From JAYPHU01 sp038127535 (GTDB lineage: Bacteria; Pseudomonadota; Alphaproteobacteria; Rhodospirillales; UBA2165), in the NCBI GenBank assembly GCA_038127535.1, contig JAYPHU010000002.1:130857-194856 (forward strand): a DNA stretch of 64,000 bases, in the 5' to 3' direction. The stretch's first letter is position 1; every line of letters starts with the position of its first letter. A program made the position numbers and the translations under genes. The notes beneath the pieces were generated by a model. The model was given only the letters and a program-made list of their open reading frames with translations. It had not been told where the DNA came from and ran no database searches. Of this stretch, positions 15,839-24,847 are shown one piece after another.

Positions 15839-16963
15839 ATGACGAACACGGTTGATGAAATTGGACTGGCGATCGTCGGCTGCGGCACGATCGGCCGCAT
15901 CCGTGCCAAGTATGCGCGTGAATATCCGGGGGTTAAATGGCTGGGCCTGTGCGATGTGAACGATGATCTGGGCAAGCAGCTGGCCGAAGACACCAAGGCC
16001 GATTTCTATACCAATGACTTCTACGAGCTGATCAAACGGCCAGAAGTCAACGCGGTCATGATCATCACCGATGAAAATAAACACACCGATCCGACCCTGG
16101 CCGCAGTGGAACAGGGCCACAAGCTGTTCATCGAGAAACCGCTGGCGACGGAAGCCCGGGAGTCCGCACAGATCCTGAAAGCGATCACGGATGAGGGCCT
16201 CGACGCTGTTGTCGGCTACACCCAACGGTTCCGCCGCCGGTTCCTGACCATCAAGGAGCGGCTGGTGCAGGGCCAGATCGGCGACGTGCACTCAGTCACG
16301 ACCCGGGCCTTCATGAACCGGATGGTCCCCATCGCCACCATCAATAAGACCAACCAGCGCCACAATCTGACGCCGATGGTGGTTTCCGGCACCCACTCGT
16401 TGGATATGTCCATGTGGCTGCTGGAAGGCAAGAAGCCGGTCTCGGTTTATGCCCGCTCGGTCGAGAAAGTACTCAACGAATGGGGCACCAAGGATTCCAC
16501 CTTCGGCATTTTCACCTTCGAGGACGGCACCCTGTTCTCAATGAACATTTGCTGGGCCCTGCCGGAAGTATGGCCGGGCACGGTGTACGGTCTGGAAATC
16601 GGTATTGTCGGCGCGGAGGGCGTGATCGATATTGAAGACACTCACCGGGATCTGGTGCTGGCCACCAACCAAAATCTGCCGGGCGGCTATATTTCCGGCG
16701 GCTACAAAGCGCCGGAACGGCATGTCGACTTCCTGACCTCCTACCCGCCGGGTGATCTGTGGAACAATCAGCTTTACGGGCCCATGCGCGAAGAAACCAT
16801 CGGCTGGTTCACGCGGATCATGATGGGCACGCCGACGCCTCACGCGACCGCGGCCGAGGGCCACGCCAACCTACTGCATACGATGGCGATGGACCGGTCC
16901 GCCAAGCTGGGCAAGGAAGTCGCCCTGCCGATCGATCCGGAAGAGTTCTACGACGAGGAATAG
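15839..16963 (+). CDS. Gfo/Idh/MocA-family oxidoreductase
   Basis: A 374-residue NAD(P)-dependent dehydrogenase. The Rossmann fold starts with AIVGCGTIGRIRAKYA, and KLFIEKPLATEA carries the conserved EKP lysine motif; the C-terminal alpha/beta domain contains the usual GTHSLDMSMWLLEGKKP. The family oxidises or reduces sugars, inositols and related polyols. An AAAGGAGAG ribosome site precedes the ATG. It is the first of three paralogous families in the window (others at 21,624 and 44,099); substrate unknown. Confidence 0.9.
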   Translation: MTNTVDEIGLAIVGCGTIGRIRAKYAREYPGVKWLGLCDVNDDLGKQLAEDTKADFYTNDFYELIKRPEVNAVMIITDENKHTDPTLAAVEQGHKLFIEKPLATEARESAQILKAITDEGLDAVVGYTQRFRRRFLTIKERLVQGQIGDVHSVTTRAFMNRMVPIATINKTNQRHNLTPMVVSGTHSLDMSMWLLEGKKPVSVYARSVEKVLNEWGTKDSTFGIFTFEDGTLFSMNICWALPEVWPGTVYGLEIGIVGAEGVIDIEDTHRDLVLATNQNLPGGYISGGYKAPERHVDFLTSYPPGDLWNNQLYGPMREETIGWFTRIMMGTPTPHATAAEGHANLLHTMAMDRSAKLGKEVALPIDPEEFYDEE

Positions 16964-17100
16964 GGTAAGCGTTCGGGCAAGAAACATAGAGGCCCGACCG
17001 CCGTCGATCCAGCAGCCTAAATAAAACCATTGAACATGGGTCCACGGGTCACGGCTTCGCCGGCCTGTGAATGACTAATTTTACTACCTTTAAGTTCCTA

Positions 17101-17148
17101 GTCATGCGCGGACCAGCGCGGATAATCCGCGACGTGATCCGCGTACCC
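17101..17148. repeat. Palindromic repeat, arm family GTCATGCGCGGACC / GTGATCCGCGTACCC
   Basis: The outer arms enclose an inner palindrome (GCGCGGATAATCCGCG). Copies with the same outer arms but different centres occur at 21369-21416, 26704-26755 (inverted) and 34277-34317. A degenerate fragment of a CCACGGG-type element lies just before it, around 17,037-17,076. Confidence 0.75.
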
Positions 17149-17168
17149 ATGTTTTAAAATGGGAAGAC

Positions 17169-18221
17169 TTACCCCAACCCCGCGACACCCAAATCATCAG
17201 CCAGCTTAGCCAGCGCGTCGAACAGCGCGTCAGGCATGGGGATCCCGTTCGCCTCATAATCCTGGCGTTTGCGCCGGGACTGTTCACCGGGCAGCAACAC
17301 TTCATCAAAGCCCGGCAGTGTCGGTGACGCCTTAATCGCACGAATGGCTGCATCGACCCGGCGCTTGAACGCCGTTACGTCGCCGAACGCGGCGATATCG
17401 ATAGCGACAATAAACTGACCGGTGTTCGTCACCGTCTTGAAGTCCGCATTGAAATCGACCACATCCTCGCCGAACGCCGCGCCGTTTAGCGAACCCGCCA
17501 GCAGCCCGAACAACAACGACAGGCCATAACCCTTGGGCCCGCCGATAGGCAGCAGGAAGCCGTCTTCGGATTTGGTCGGATCGGTGAGCGGCTTGCCGTC
17601 CTTACTGATCATCCAGCCTTCGGGCATCTGCTCGCCCCGCTGGGCCGCTGTCTTCACCTTGCCGTAGGCCGCCACGGTGGTCGCCATGTCGAGGACGACG
17701 GGCGGCTCTTCGAGGCCCGGCACGGCGGCCGCGATCGGATTGGTGCTGAGCAGCATGTCGGTGCCGCCCCACGGCGGCATATGATTGGCGTTGCCCACCG
17801 CCACATAGAGCCCGATCATGTCGTGCGCCAGGGGCATCTTGGCGTATAAATTGGCCGGGCCCGCATGGTTGCTGTGATGAGAGCCGACCCAAGCCACGCC
17901 TTGGGTCTTGGCTTTTTCGATGGCCACCTCGGCGCAGTACTTCATCACCAGATGGCCTTGAGCATTGTCACCGTTGACCAGCGCCATCCCCGGCTTTTCC
18001 TCGTCGATCCGGATGTTCGGGGTGAGGTTCAGCCCGCCTTCCTTGATCCGGCGGACATAGCCCGGCAGACGGAAGATTCCATGTCCGTCGGAGCCGTTCA
18101 GGTCGGCCTCCGCCATCAAGTCCGCGATGGTTCCGGCATCATCCGCCGGCATACTTGTGGATTCCAGGGACCGGGAGATGAACGCGCTCAGTTGATCCTT
18201 GGTGAAGCGCCGCTGGCTCAT
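17169..18221 (-). CDS. Ldh2/malate-L-lactate dehydrogenase family oxidoreductase
   Basis: A 350-residue protein of the Ldh2 (YlbC/ComC/sulfolactate dehydrogenase) family, which has its own NAD(P)-binding fold. Typical segments are DLNGSDGHGIFRLPGYVRRI, GVAWVGSHHSNHAGPANLYA (substrate-binding His), TDMLLSTNPIAAAVPG, and PKGYGLSLLFGLLAGSLNGA. Members reduce or oxidise 2-keto acids and 2-hydroxy acids such as sulfolactate, ureidoglycolate or delta-pyrroline carboxylate. Two bases separate it from the upstream cupin gene, so they form an operon; the divergent GntR regulator is the likely controller. Confidence 0.88.
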   Translation of the reverse strand: MSQRRFTKDQLSAFISRSLESTSMPADDAGTIADLMAEADLNGSDGHGIFRLPGYVRRIKEGGLNLTPNIRIDEEKPGMALVNGDNAQGHLVMKYCAEVAIEKAKTQGVAWVGSHHSNHAGPANLYAKMPLAHDMIGLYVAVGNANHMPPWGGTDMLLSTNPIAAAVPGLEEPPVVLDMATTVAAYGKVKTAAQRGEQMPEGWMISKDGKPLTDPTKSEDGFLLPIGGPKGYGLSLLFGLLAGSLNGAAFGEDVVDFNADFKTVTNTGQFIVAIDIAAFGDVTAFKRRVDAAIRAIKASPTLPGFDEVLLPGEQSRRKRQDYEANGIPMPDALFDALAKLADDLGVAGLG

Positions 18222-18223
18222 GC

Positions 18224-18628
18224 CTAGTTCACCACGTCTTCGCCGGATAGGTGCTCGACGGTTTTGCCGGTGGATTGGAAGGTGCGGGTCACTTCGTCAG
18301 TGTCATACACCCAAAGGATCGTCATCCGGCCCTTGCCGGTGTTGATAAAGCGGTGCCAGGTGCCAGCCTTGATATAGGTCGTGTCCATGATGTTGACCGG
18401 GGTCACCTCGCCCTCGATCTCGACCACACCCTCGCCTTCGATCAGGGTCACCTGTTCGTCGCAGTTGTGCTGATGCACGGGAACTTCCCGGTCCGGCGGG
18501 AAACTGGTGAGCCCGGTGGTGATACGGGAGCCACAAACATGCTTGGCCGCCATCAGCGTGGTTTCCACACCATCGCCCCGCGCATGCACGGGCAAATCGT
18601 CGATTTTCATGATTCTGGTCTCGGACAT
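18224..18628 (-). CDS. Cupin-domain protein
   Basis: A 134-residue single-domain cupin. The two motifs are visible: PVHQHNCDEQVTLIEGEG (metal-binding His and Glu) and YIKAGTWHRFINTG (third His). Stand-alone small cupins act as isomerases, lyases or metabolite-binding proteins. The GGAGGAGGAG site just before the ATG predicts high expression. It is co-transcribed with the Ldh2-type dehydrogenase. Confidence 0.85.
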   Translation of the reverse strand: MSETRIMKIDDLPVHARGDGVETTLMAAKHVCGSRITTGLTSFPPDREVPVHQHNCDEQVTLIEGEGVVEIEGEVTPVNIMDTTYIKAGTWHRFINTGKGRMTILWVYDTDEVTRTFQSTGKTVEHLSGEDVVN

Positions 18629-18722
18629 CGTTCTCCTCCTCCGGCCGCGCGGGCCCGGAATTTATTGACCGTTTGCGCTGAATGATTCTCGGTAGCATAC
18701 TGGAATCAAAGGCTTTCACAAC

Positions 18723-18736
18723 GACTTATAGAAGAC
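18723..18736. promoter_or_regulatory. Imperfect copy of the GTCTTATATAAGAG-type palindrome
   Basis: GACTTATAGAAGAC matches 12 of 14 positions of the sites at 22718-22731 and 32781-32794. It sits 32 bases before the GntR/UTRA start, in the divergent promoter region, where an autoregulatory operator would be expected. Confidence 0.4.
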
Positions 18737-18767
18737 TGAAAGCGCAAAATCAGGGGAGGTGAGAACG

Positions 18768-19544
18768 GTGAGTTCTCATTCGAAAAGTCAACCGGCCAAC
18801 ACCAACAGGGCGGCGAAAACGGGCGTTCAAAAACGCGCCGCGCGCCTGCCGTTATATCAGAAAGTCGACAATATCATCCGCCAGCAGCTGATCGACAATG
18901 TCTGGAAACCCGGCGAGGCGCTCCCCAGCGAAATGCAGCTGGCGGCCGAGTTGAACGTCAGCCAGGGAACTGTTCGCAAGGCGCTCAACGACCTGGTCGC
19001 GGAGAACTTGCTGTTTCGCCGCCAGGGCATCGGCACGTTTGTGTCCGAGCATACGGAACGCCGGGCGTTGTTTCTGTATTTTAGCATTGTCGGCAATGAC
19101 GGCGCCCGCCTTTTGCCGGTCAGCAAAATTCTGAACTGCGAAGAGCGGGTCTCGACGCCCGAGGAAGCGGCAAAACTTCAACTGGCCGAAGGTGATATGG
19201 TCGTACACTTCCGCCGCATCCGCTATTTCGAAGATGTGCCTACCATCGTCGAATCCATCACCCTGCCTCTGGAGCATTTCCCCGGCTTCGGCACGGAGGT
19301 GGACCCGCCCAACAATCTGTTCCGGTTCTATCAGTCGACATACGGCGTGACGGTCTCCAAAGCGGAAGAACATTTGCAGGCGGTCGCCGCCACGCCGGAA
19401 GAAGCGGCGCTGTTGAATATCGACCTCGGGCAGCCGCTGTTGGAGATTGACCGGATCGCCAAGATGTTGGACGGCCGGCCTGTGGAATGGCGCATCACCC
19501 ACTGCGATAACAATAACTACCGCTACGTTGCAGAGCGGGGGTAA
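18768..19544 (+). CDS. GntR-family regulator, HutC/UTRA subfamily
   Basis: A 258-residue regulator. The N-terminal winged helix is typical (KPGEALPSEMQLAAELN, VSQGTVRKALNDLVAENLL, RRQGIGTFV), followed by a UTRA ligand-binding domain containing VHFRRIRYFEDVPTIVES and, near the end, GQPLLEIDRIAKMLDGRPVE. GTG 18768 is preferred over GTG 18759 because GGGGAGG lies at correct spacing. UTRA domains bind small sugar-phosphate, amino-acid or organic-acid effectors. It is divergent from cupin/Ldh2 and leads directly into two dehydrogenase genes, so it probably controls both directions. Confidence 0.92.
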   Translation: MSSHSKSQPANTNRAAKTGVQKRAARLPLYQKVDNIIRQQLIDNVWKPGEALPSEMQLAAELNVSQGTVRKALNDLVAENLLFRRQGIGTFVSEHTERRALFLYFSIVGNDGARLLPVSKILNCEERVSTPEEAAKLQLAEGDMVVHFRRIRYFEDVPTIVESITLPLEHFPGFGTEVDPPNNLFRFYQSTYGVTVSKAEEHLQAVAATPEEAALLNIDLGQPLLEIDRIAKMLDGRPVEWRITHCDNNNYRYVAERG

Positions 19545-19568
19545 TCGGCTCTCACGACGGAGAACAAT

Positions 19569-20477
19569 GTGACTCAAACAATCGGATATATCGGCCTCGG
19601 CGTACTGGGCTCGGCCATGGTGCCCAACATCATCAAAGACGGTTTCAAAGTGATCGGCTACGACGTGCGCGGCGAAGCCATGGTGAAACTCGCCGCCTTG
19701 GGGATGGAGGCCAGCGCCTCTCCTATGGATGTGGCGTCCCGCAGCGACGTCGTCATCACATGCCTGCCCAGTATCGACGCCATGCTGGCCGTCTATGGTG
19801 GGGACGAGGGGATAGATAAAGCCAATAAACCGGGCCAGATCGTGATTGAAACCAGCACGTTCCCGATTGATGTAAAGGAAAAGTGCCACGCCCTAATGAA
19901 AGCCTGCGGCAAACGCATGCTGGACTGCCCGGTGAGCGGCAACCGGATGCTGGCGGAGAAAAAACAGCTCACCGCCTTTGCCAGCGGGGAGGAAGCCGAC
20001 TTCCAGGAAATCGAAGACGTGATCAACGGCTTTGCGCTCCGGGTTTTCTATGTGGGCGCCTTCGGTTCGGGCATGAAAATGAAGTTCTGCGCCAATATTT
20101 TAAACCTGGTCCACAATGCCGCAGCCGCCGAGGTCATGGTCCTGGGGATGAAGTCAGGCCTTGATCCGGCCATGATGCACCAGGTGATCGGCGGATCGGG
20201 CTCCAGCTCCTCCATGTTCGAGACGAGAGGGGCCCTGATGGTCAAAGACGACTATGACTACGAAGGGTCTAACTTCTCGACGCCGATCAAAGACTCCCGG
20301 TTTATCTCACAGCATGCCCACGACCTACGGGTGCCCACGCCCATCTATCATGTTGCCCTCCAATCCTATTACGCTGCTGTGGCGCAGGGTCATTTAGATG
20401 AGGATGCAGCGGCCGTGGTAAAAGCCATGGAGCGGGCGGCCAATTACGACCGGCCGCCCAAGGACGGTAACGACTGA
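19569..20477 (+). CDS. 3-hydroxyisobutyrate dehydrogenase-family oxidoreductase (first copy)
   Basis: A 302-residue beta-hydroxyacid dehydrogenase. The NAD-binding motif is IGYIGLGVLGSAM, the substrate motif is LDCPVSGNRM, and the catalytic Lys is in GSGMKMKFCANIL. Family members handle 3-hydroxyisobutyrate, tartronate semialdehyde, phosphonate- or sulfonate-related acids. Start is GTG, 25 bases after the GntR gene; its TGA overlaps the ATG of the second copy. Confidence 0.87.
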   Translation: MTQTIGYIGLGVLGSAMVPNIIKDGFKVIGYDVRGEAMVKLAALGMEASASPMDVASRSDVVITCLPSIDAMLAVYGGDEGIDKANKPGQIVIETSTFPIDVKEKCHALMKACGKRMLDCPVSGNRMLAEKKQLTAFASGEEADFQEIEDVINGFALRVFYVGAFGSGMKMKFCANILNLVHNAAAAEVMVLGMKSGLDPAMMHQVIGGSGSSSSMFETRGALMVKDDYDYEGSNFSTPIKDSRFISQHAHDLRVPTPIYHVALQSYYAAVAQGHLDEDAAAVVKAMERAANYDRPPKDGND

Positions 20478-21355
20478 TGGCCGCCAAGAAAAAACAAAAG
20501 GTCGGGGTCATCGGCCTCGGCAATATGGGCGGCGGCATTGCGCGCAATCTCGCCAAGCAAGGTTTCGAGACCTTTGTCTGGGACGTCTCCGAAGAGGCGC
20601 GCGTTGATTTTTTCAAGGTCGGCGCGGTAAGCAAACCGGCGGATATGGCGGCAAAGTGCGCAGTGGTGATCTTTGCAGTGCCGGGCTCCCCGGAGATCGC
20701 CGCGCTGTTAAAGGGCCGGACCGGCATGCTGGCTAAAGCGCGGCGCGGGCTGGTGTTGTGTGATTTTACCACCTCCGATCCGGTCGAAACCAAGAAGCTC
20801 GCCGGCAAGGCCAAGGCCAAAGATGTCGCCTATCTGGACGCGGGGATGAGCGGCGGCGCCCAGCATGCGGACAACGGCACGCTCACCCTGATGATGGGCG
20901 GCGAAGCCAAAGCCGCGAAAAAGATTAAACCGGTACTGGACGCCATTGCCGCCAGCACCTTCCTGCTGGGGCCGAGCGGCGCGGGCCATTCCATGAAGCT
21001 CATCTTCAACATGGTGGTGCATACGAACTTTCTGGTCGCCTGCGAGGCTGGACACCTGGCCAAAAAGGCCGGCATTCCGTTGAAAGATATGGTTGAGGTG
21101 TTTAACGCCGGCAACGCGCGGAGCTTTATCTCCGAGCGGCGATTCCCCGATCATATCCTGAGCGAAACCTGGGACGGCCGGTCCCGGGTCTACAACCTGC
21201 ATAAGGATGTGGGCATGGCCGTGGCCTATGCCGAGAAGGTCGGCCTGCCTGCCAACCTGGGCAAGGACACCTATACGTATCTGCAGAAGGCCATGAAAGC
21301 AGGCATGGCGGACGATGACTTCACTTTGATCTTCCGGGACTTTTTGAAGATTTAG
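20477..21355 (+). CDS. 3-hydroxyisobutyrate dehydrogenase-family oxidoreductase (second copy)
   Basis: A 292-residue paralogue of the preceding protein. The cofactor motif is GVIGLGNMGGGIARNLA, the substrate motif DAGMSGGAQHADNGTL, and the catalytic Lys lies in GAGHSMKLIFNMV. The start codon overlaps the previous stop (TGATG), so the two are translationally coupled and may be successive steps or subunits. The N terminus is unusually lysine-rich (AAKKKQK). Confidence 0.87.
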   Translation: MAAKKKQKVGVIGLGNMGGGIARNLAKQGFETFVWDVSEEARVDFFKVGAVSKPADMAAKCAVVIFAVPGSPEIAALLKGRTGMLAKARRGLVLCDFTTSDPVETKKLAGKAKAKDVAYLDAGMSGGAQHADNGTLTLMMGGEAKAAKKIKPVLDAIAASTFLLGPSGAGHSMKLIFNMVVHTNFLVACEAGHLAKKAGIPLKDMVEVFNAGNARSFISERRFPDHILSETWDGRSRVYNLHKDVGMAVAYAEKVGLPANLGKDTYTYLQKAMKAGMADDDFTLIFRDFLKI

Positions 21356-21368
21356 CCCCCATCCGTTA

Positions 21369-21416
21369 GTCGTGCGCGGACCGTAGCAGACTTGTCTGCG
21401 ACGTGATCCACGTACC
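21369..21416. repeat. Palindromic repeat, GTCRTGCGCGGACC arm family
   Basis: Outer arms as at 17101-17148, but the centre is a different palindrome, GCAGACTTGTCTGC. It is followed directly by the composite element at 21432-21534. Confidence 0.75.
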
Positions 21417-21431
21417 GGTTTCTCCAAAACG

Positions 21432-21534
21432 CGTCACCCCCGACCTGCACAGCAGTTGTCGGGGGACCATAACATCGCTTGGACCCCCGAGAATTGGTCT
21501 CAACTATCGTTGATCCCAACTCGGGGGCGACGCA
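21432..21534. repeat. Composite palindromic repeat, copy A
   Basis: Two hairpins in tandem: a CCCCCGACCT...AGCAGTTGTCGGGGG unit, then a CCCCCGAGAATTGGTC...CCCAACTCGGGGG unit ending in GACGC. The same two units recur in the same order and spacing at 40933-41036, about 103 bases each. Confidence 0.8.
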
Positions 21535-21552
21535 TCCAATTGATTTTAAATG

Positions 21553-21580
21553 AAAACGGCGCTTGCCGTAACAAGCGCCG
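21553..21580 (-). terminator. Rho-independent terminator of the Gfo/Idh/MocA gene
   Basis: On the minus strand CGGCGCTTG and CAAGCGCCG form a 9-bp stem with a 6-base loop, followed by TTTTC. It lies 43 bases beyond the stop of the gene ending at 21624. Confidence 0.75.
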
Positions 21581-21623
21581 CTATTCCGGGGACAATGAGT
21601 CCCGGTGTTAATTCGTTACCTGA

Positions 21624-22688
21624 TCAACTCGCGACCTTCAATGAAGAGAGGTCATTCCGATTGAGCGGCAAGTTCACTGGCTCATTCCGCTCTGCTGAAA
21701 TATCGGCTGCGATATAGACCTCCATCACCTGGCGGGCCTGTTCCGGGGTGACCATCACGTCCCGATTCATGGCGACAGCCTGTAGGAAATGCAAAGTCTC
21801 TTCATGCATGGGGCCGGCAAAGACATGCTCCACCGGCTCACCGGGCATGGTCGACATGGGCAGACGAATGCCGTCGGACATGGTGTTCAGGATGACATCC
21901 CGGTGGGTGTCGTCGATCACCAGCATCCCATCGGTGGCGGTCACTTCAATCCAGGTGCCGGAATAGTTGGGATAGCCCGGCGGCATGGTCCAGCCGGCGC
22001 CGATGGTCACCACCACGCCATTGTCCATAGTGGCCATGATCCATTGGGTGTCTTCCAGGCCGGTGACGTCTTTCATGGCGCCATAGGCCGACTGGCTGTA
22101 GATACGCACCGGTTTGGCCGGCTCCAGGCACCAGAACACAAAATCCAGATCGTGGGTCGCTTCCATGGCCGCCGGAGACAGTTTGATCCGCCCGCCGATC
22201 TTGTTGCCGAGACCGCGGGTGATATGACGGCTGACCAGGATGGAGACCGCTTTACCGATGGTGCCGTCGTTCAGGCTTTTCCTCACATAGGCAAACTTGG
22301 GATTGAAACGTTGAGAATAACCGATGGAGAACTTGAGGCCTTTGTCGGCGGCCAACGCCACCAGCTCGTCCGCTTCGTCCAGAGTCAATGATAAGGGTTT
22401 CTCCAAGAATACATGTTTGCCGGCTTCCAGACTTTCCTTGGCTATCGGGTAATGCACGTTCTCGGGCGTCGCGGAGATGAACACCAGTTCGATCTCGTCG
22501 CGCTTAAGAAGATCCTTGTAGTCCGTGGTAGCCGAAACCGGATTGGTTTCCGCCTTAACCTCTTCCAGCCTCTCCGGATTGATCTCGGCGATGTGGAGTT
22601 CCTTAACCCACGGGCTATTGGCGCAGCTGTTGGCGCGGATCCCGCCGCACCAACCGGTTCCGATAACCCCGACGATAAGTTGTCTCAT
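21624..22688 (-). CDS. Gfo/Idh/MocA-family oxidoreductase (second)
   Basis: A 354-residue dehydrogenase with GVIGTGWCGGIRANSCA as the NAD(P) motif and HVFLEKPLSLTLDEAD as the conserved EKP motif. The C-terminal domain has ATHDLDFVFWCLEPAKPVRI. ATG 22688 with AGGGGGC upstream is preferred; 16 codons further upstream are in frame but unlike the family. It is monocistronic, with a terminator downstream and the 14-bp palindrome 30 bases upstream. Confidence 0.9.
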   Translation of the reverse strand: MRQLIVGVIGTGWCGGIRANSCANSPWVKELHIAEINPERLEEVKAETNPVSATTDYKDLLKRDEIELVFISATPENVHYPIAKESLEAGKHVFLEKPLSLTLDEADELVALAADKGLKFSIGYSQRFNPKFAYVRKSLNDGTIGKAVSILVSRHITRGLGNKIGGRIKLSPAAMEATHDLDFVFWCLEPAKPVRIYSQSAYGAMKDVTGLEDTQWIMATMDNGVVVTIGAGWTMPPGYPNYSGTWIEVTATDGMLVIDDTHRDVILNTMSDGIRLPMSTMPGEPVEHVFAGPMHEETLHFLQAVAMNRDVMVTPEQARQVMEVYIAADISAERNEPVNLPLNRNDLSSLKVAS

Positions 22689-22717
22689 GAAATGCCCCCT
22701 AGGGATGTCTGTTTTTA

Positions 22718-22731
22718 GTCTTATATAAGAG
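22718..22731. promoter_or_regulatory. Palindromic operator candidate GTCTTATATAAGAG
   Basis: A 12-bp perfect palindrome TCTTATATAAGA within a 14-base block identical, in reverse complement, to 32781-32794. It lies in the promoter of the Gfo/Idh/MocA gene and upstream of the divergent D-2-hydroxyacid dehydrogenase gene. Size and symmetry suit a GntR-type dimer. Confidence 0.5.
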
Positions 22732-22878
22732 TGCACACCCTACGAGCGGCTATGTACTCTGTCAAGAACGCGGGCGACGGCAGAAACCCCACAAAGGTCT
22801 GGCCACGCCGGGGACCGAATGCTATGCACGCTGCCTGATTTCATGAGCCATATTAATTGATTCCAAAAGGGGGTTCCC

Positions 22879-23841
22879 ATGGCTAATCCAGTTGTTGCGG
22901 TCGTCGATTCCGTTTTTCCCAATCTTGATCCCGCCAAAGAGGCCTTGTCCCGCGTGAGCGCGGAGATGCGCGAGGCGGCGGACAAGACACCCGATGAAAT
23001 TCTCAAAGTCGCGGCCGACGCCGACGGCGTTCTGGTCACCTATGGCCAAATCACGGCCGAGGTCATTGCAGGTCTTAACAACTGTAAGGTTATCGGCCGC
23101 TTTGGTATCGGCATCGACAATATCGATATCGCCGCCGCCACGGAAAAAGGAATCACGGTTTGCTACGCCCCGGTGTACTGCCTGGACGAAGTGTCAGACC
23201 ACGCCATGGCGCTGTTACTGACCGTCGCGCGAAAAACCGCGTTCGCCAACCGGCTGGTCTCTGACGGCCGCTGGGAAATGCCGGCGGTGGTGCCGATTGG
23301 CCGGTTCCGCGGCAAGACCATGGGACTGGTCGGGCTTGGCAACATTCCGCAGCAGATCGTCGGCAAGGCGCAGGCTTTCGGCATGAACGTGATCGCCGCC
23401 GATCCTTACTGCCCGGACGAGGTGTTCCAGCGCCTGAACGTCACCAAGGTGGAACTGGACGACCTGCTCGCCCAATCCGATTACATCTCAGTGCATGCGC
23501 CGCTGACCCCGGAAACGGAAAACATGTTCAACATGGACGCCTTCAAGAAGATGAAGAGCTCAGCGTTCCTGATCAACACGGCCCGCGGCCCGCTGGTGAA
23601 CACCGACGATCTGGCTGCTGCCCTGGATGCGGGTGAACTCGCCGGTGCCGGTCTGGACGTGCTGCCGACCGAACCGCCAGCCGCCGACGATCCGATTGTC
23701 GGCCGGGACGATGTGGTGATTACGCCGCACACCGGGTTCTATTCGGAAGACGCGCTTCTCGACCTGCAGAGCACGGTCGCCACAGACGTGGCGTCGGTGC
23801 TGGCCGGCGAAGAGCCCAAGTTCCCGGTCAAACCCCGCTAA
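22879..23841 (+). CDS. D-2-hydroxyacid dehydrogenase family protein
   Basis: A 320-residue NAD-dependent dehydrogenase of the phosphoglycerate/CtBP type. The nucleotide motif is GLVGLGNIPQQIVGKA (third Gly replaced by Pro, as in some CtBP-like members). The catalytic Arg is in NTARGPLVN, the Glu in PTEPPAADDP, and the His in VITPHTGFYSED. It lacks the ACT domain of SerA. A GGGGG ribosome site precedes the ATG. It is first in a co-directional run reaching to 26,673. Confidence 0.88.
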   Translation: MANPVVAVVDSVFPNLDPAKEALSRVSAEMREAADKTPDEILKVAADADGVLVTYGQITAEVIAGLNNCKVIGRFGIGIDNIDIAAATEKGITVCYAPVYCLDEVSDHAMALLLTVARKTAFANRLVSDGRWEMPAVVPIGRFRGKTMGLVGLGNIPQQIVGKAQAFGMNVIAADPYCPDEVFQRLNVTKVELDDLLAQSDYISVHAPLTPETENMFNMDAFKKMKSSAFLINTARGPLVNTDDLAAALDAGELAGAGLDVLPTEPPAADDPIVGRDDVVITPHTGFYSEDALLDLQSTVATDVASVLAGEEPKFPVKPR

Positions 23842-23869
23842 GGGCCGAACCGGCTTAGGCGTATGGGTG

Positions 23870-24805
23870 ATGTTCACAGGTATCACCCGGCTTTCGGAAA
23901 AGATCGCTCACCGCATCGGCGTTGAGCCCGGCAACTTTATCGGCGTCTGCCTGGCCATTGCGTCAGGTCTGGCGCTGATGGGCAACGGCGCCATCGGCAA
24001 ACATCTGGGTCAGGAAATGCACCCGTTTGTGGTTGCCTTTGTCCGCTCCCTGATGATGACCCTCGTGCTGTTCCCGTGGTTCATGCGCAAGGATGGCTAC
24101 GCCCGGCTACGCCCGTCCAGTCATATACGGCAAATCATCAACGGCACGGTCTTCACCGGCGCGGTGCTGTGCTGGTTCTGGGCGCTCCCTCGGGTGCAGC
24201 TTGATCTTCTGGCCGCCATCGGCTTCACCAGCCAAATCTACGCTATCGTCGGCGCGATCCTGTTCCTAGGTGAGACGGCGCGGCTGTGGCGCTGGATGGC
24301 GCTGCTGGTGGGGTTTGTCGGCGCGATGATTATCCTGCGCCCCGGCTTCGTGGAGATGACGCCGGGCATCATCGCCACTATCGCCTCGGCCATTCTTTTT
24401 TCCACCAACCGGCTGTTGGTGAAAACCATCGCCACCAAGGACAACCCCGAGACCTCCGTCGTTTGGATGGCGTTCTGGGCCAGTGTCATGTTGCTGCCGT
24501 TCATGATCCCGGTCTGGGGAATGCCCAACGGGGTACAGTGGCTTTGGCTGATCGCCATTTCCGCGCTCACCATCGTCAGCCATTTCTGTCTCGCCTGGGC
24601 GTTGCGTCTGGCCGATATCGGCGCAGTGGAGCCGACCACCTTTATGCGGCTGATCTGGGGCGCGCTCTTGGGCTTTGTCTTTTTCGATGAAATACCCGAT
24701 CCGTTCACGGTAATCGGCGGCGTGATCGTCGTCGCCTCAGTGATCTACATCGCGCGGCGGGAGCGCCAGGAAGGCAAGGAACGGATGACGTCCGCCGCCG
24801 GGTAA
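23870..24805 (+). CDS. EamA/DMT-family membrane transporter
   Basis: A 311-residue protein with about ten membrane helices in two EamA repeats; the second starts near ATIASAILFSTNRLLVKTI. DMT proteins usually export metabolites or amino-acid-like compounds. ATG 23870 is chosen over the adjoining GTG at 23867. The gap to the dehydrogenase is 28 bases, suggesting export of a related hydroxy or keto acid, which is inference. Confidence 0.85.
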   Translation: MFTGITRLSEKIAHRIGVEPGNFIGVCLAIASGLALMGNGAIGKHLGQEMHPFVVAFVRSLMMTLVLFPWFMRKDGYARLRPSSHIRQIINGTVFTGAVLCWFWALPRVQLDLLAAIGFTSQIYAIVGAILFLGETARLWRWMALLVGFVGAMIILRPGFVEMTPGIIATIASAILFSTNRLLVKTIATKDNPETSVVWMAFWASVMLLPFMIPVWGMPNGVQWLWLIAISALTIVSHFCLAWALRLADIGAVEPTTFMRLIWGALLGFVFFDEIPDPFTVIGGVIVVASVIYIARRERQEGKERMTSAAG

Positions 24806-24847
24806 GGTATTTCTTGTCTCAGTGAATATAAAACAGGGAGGTGTGCC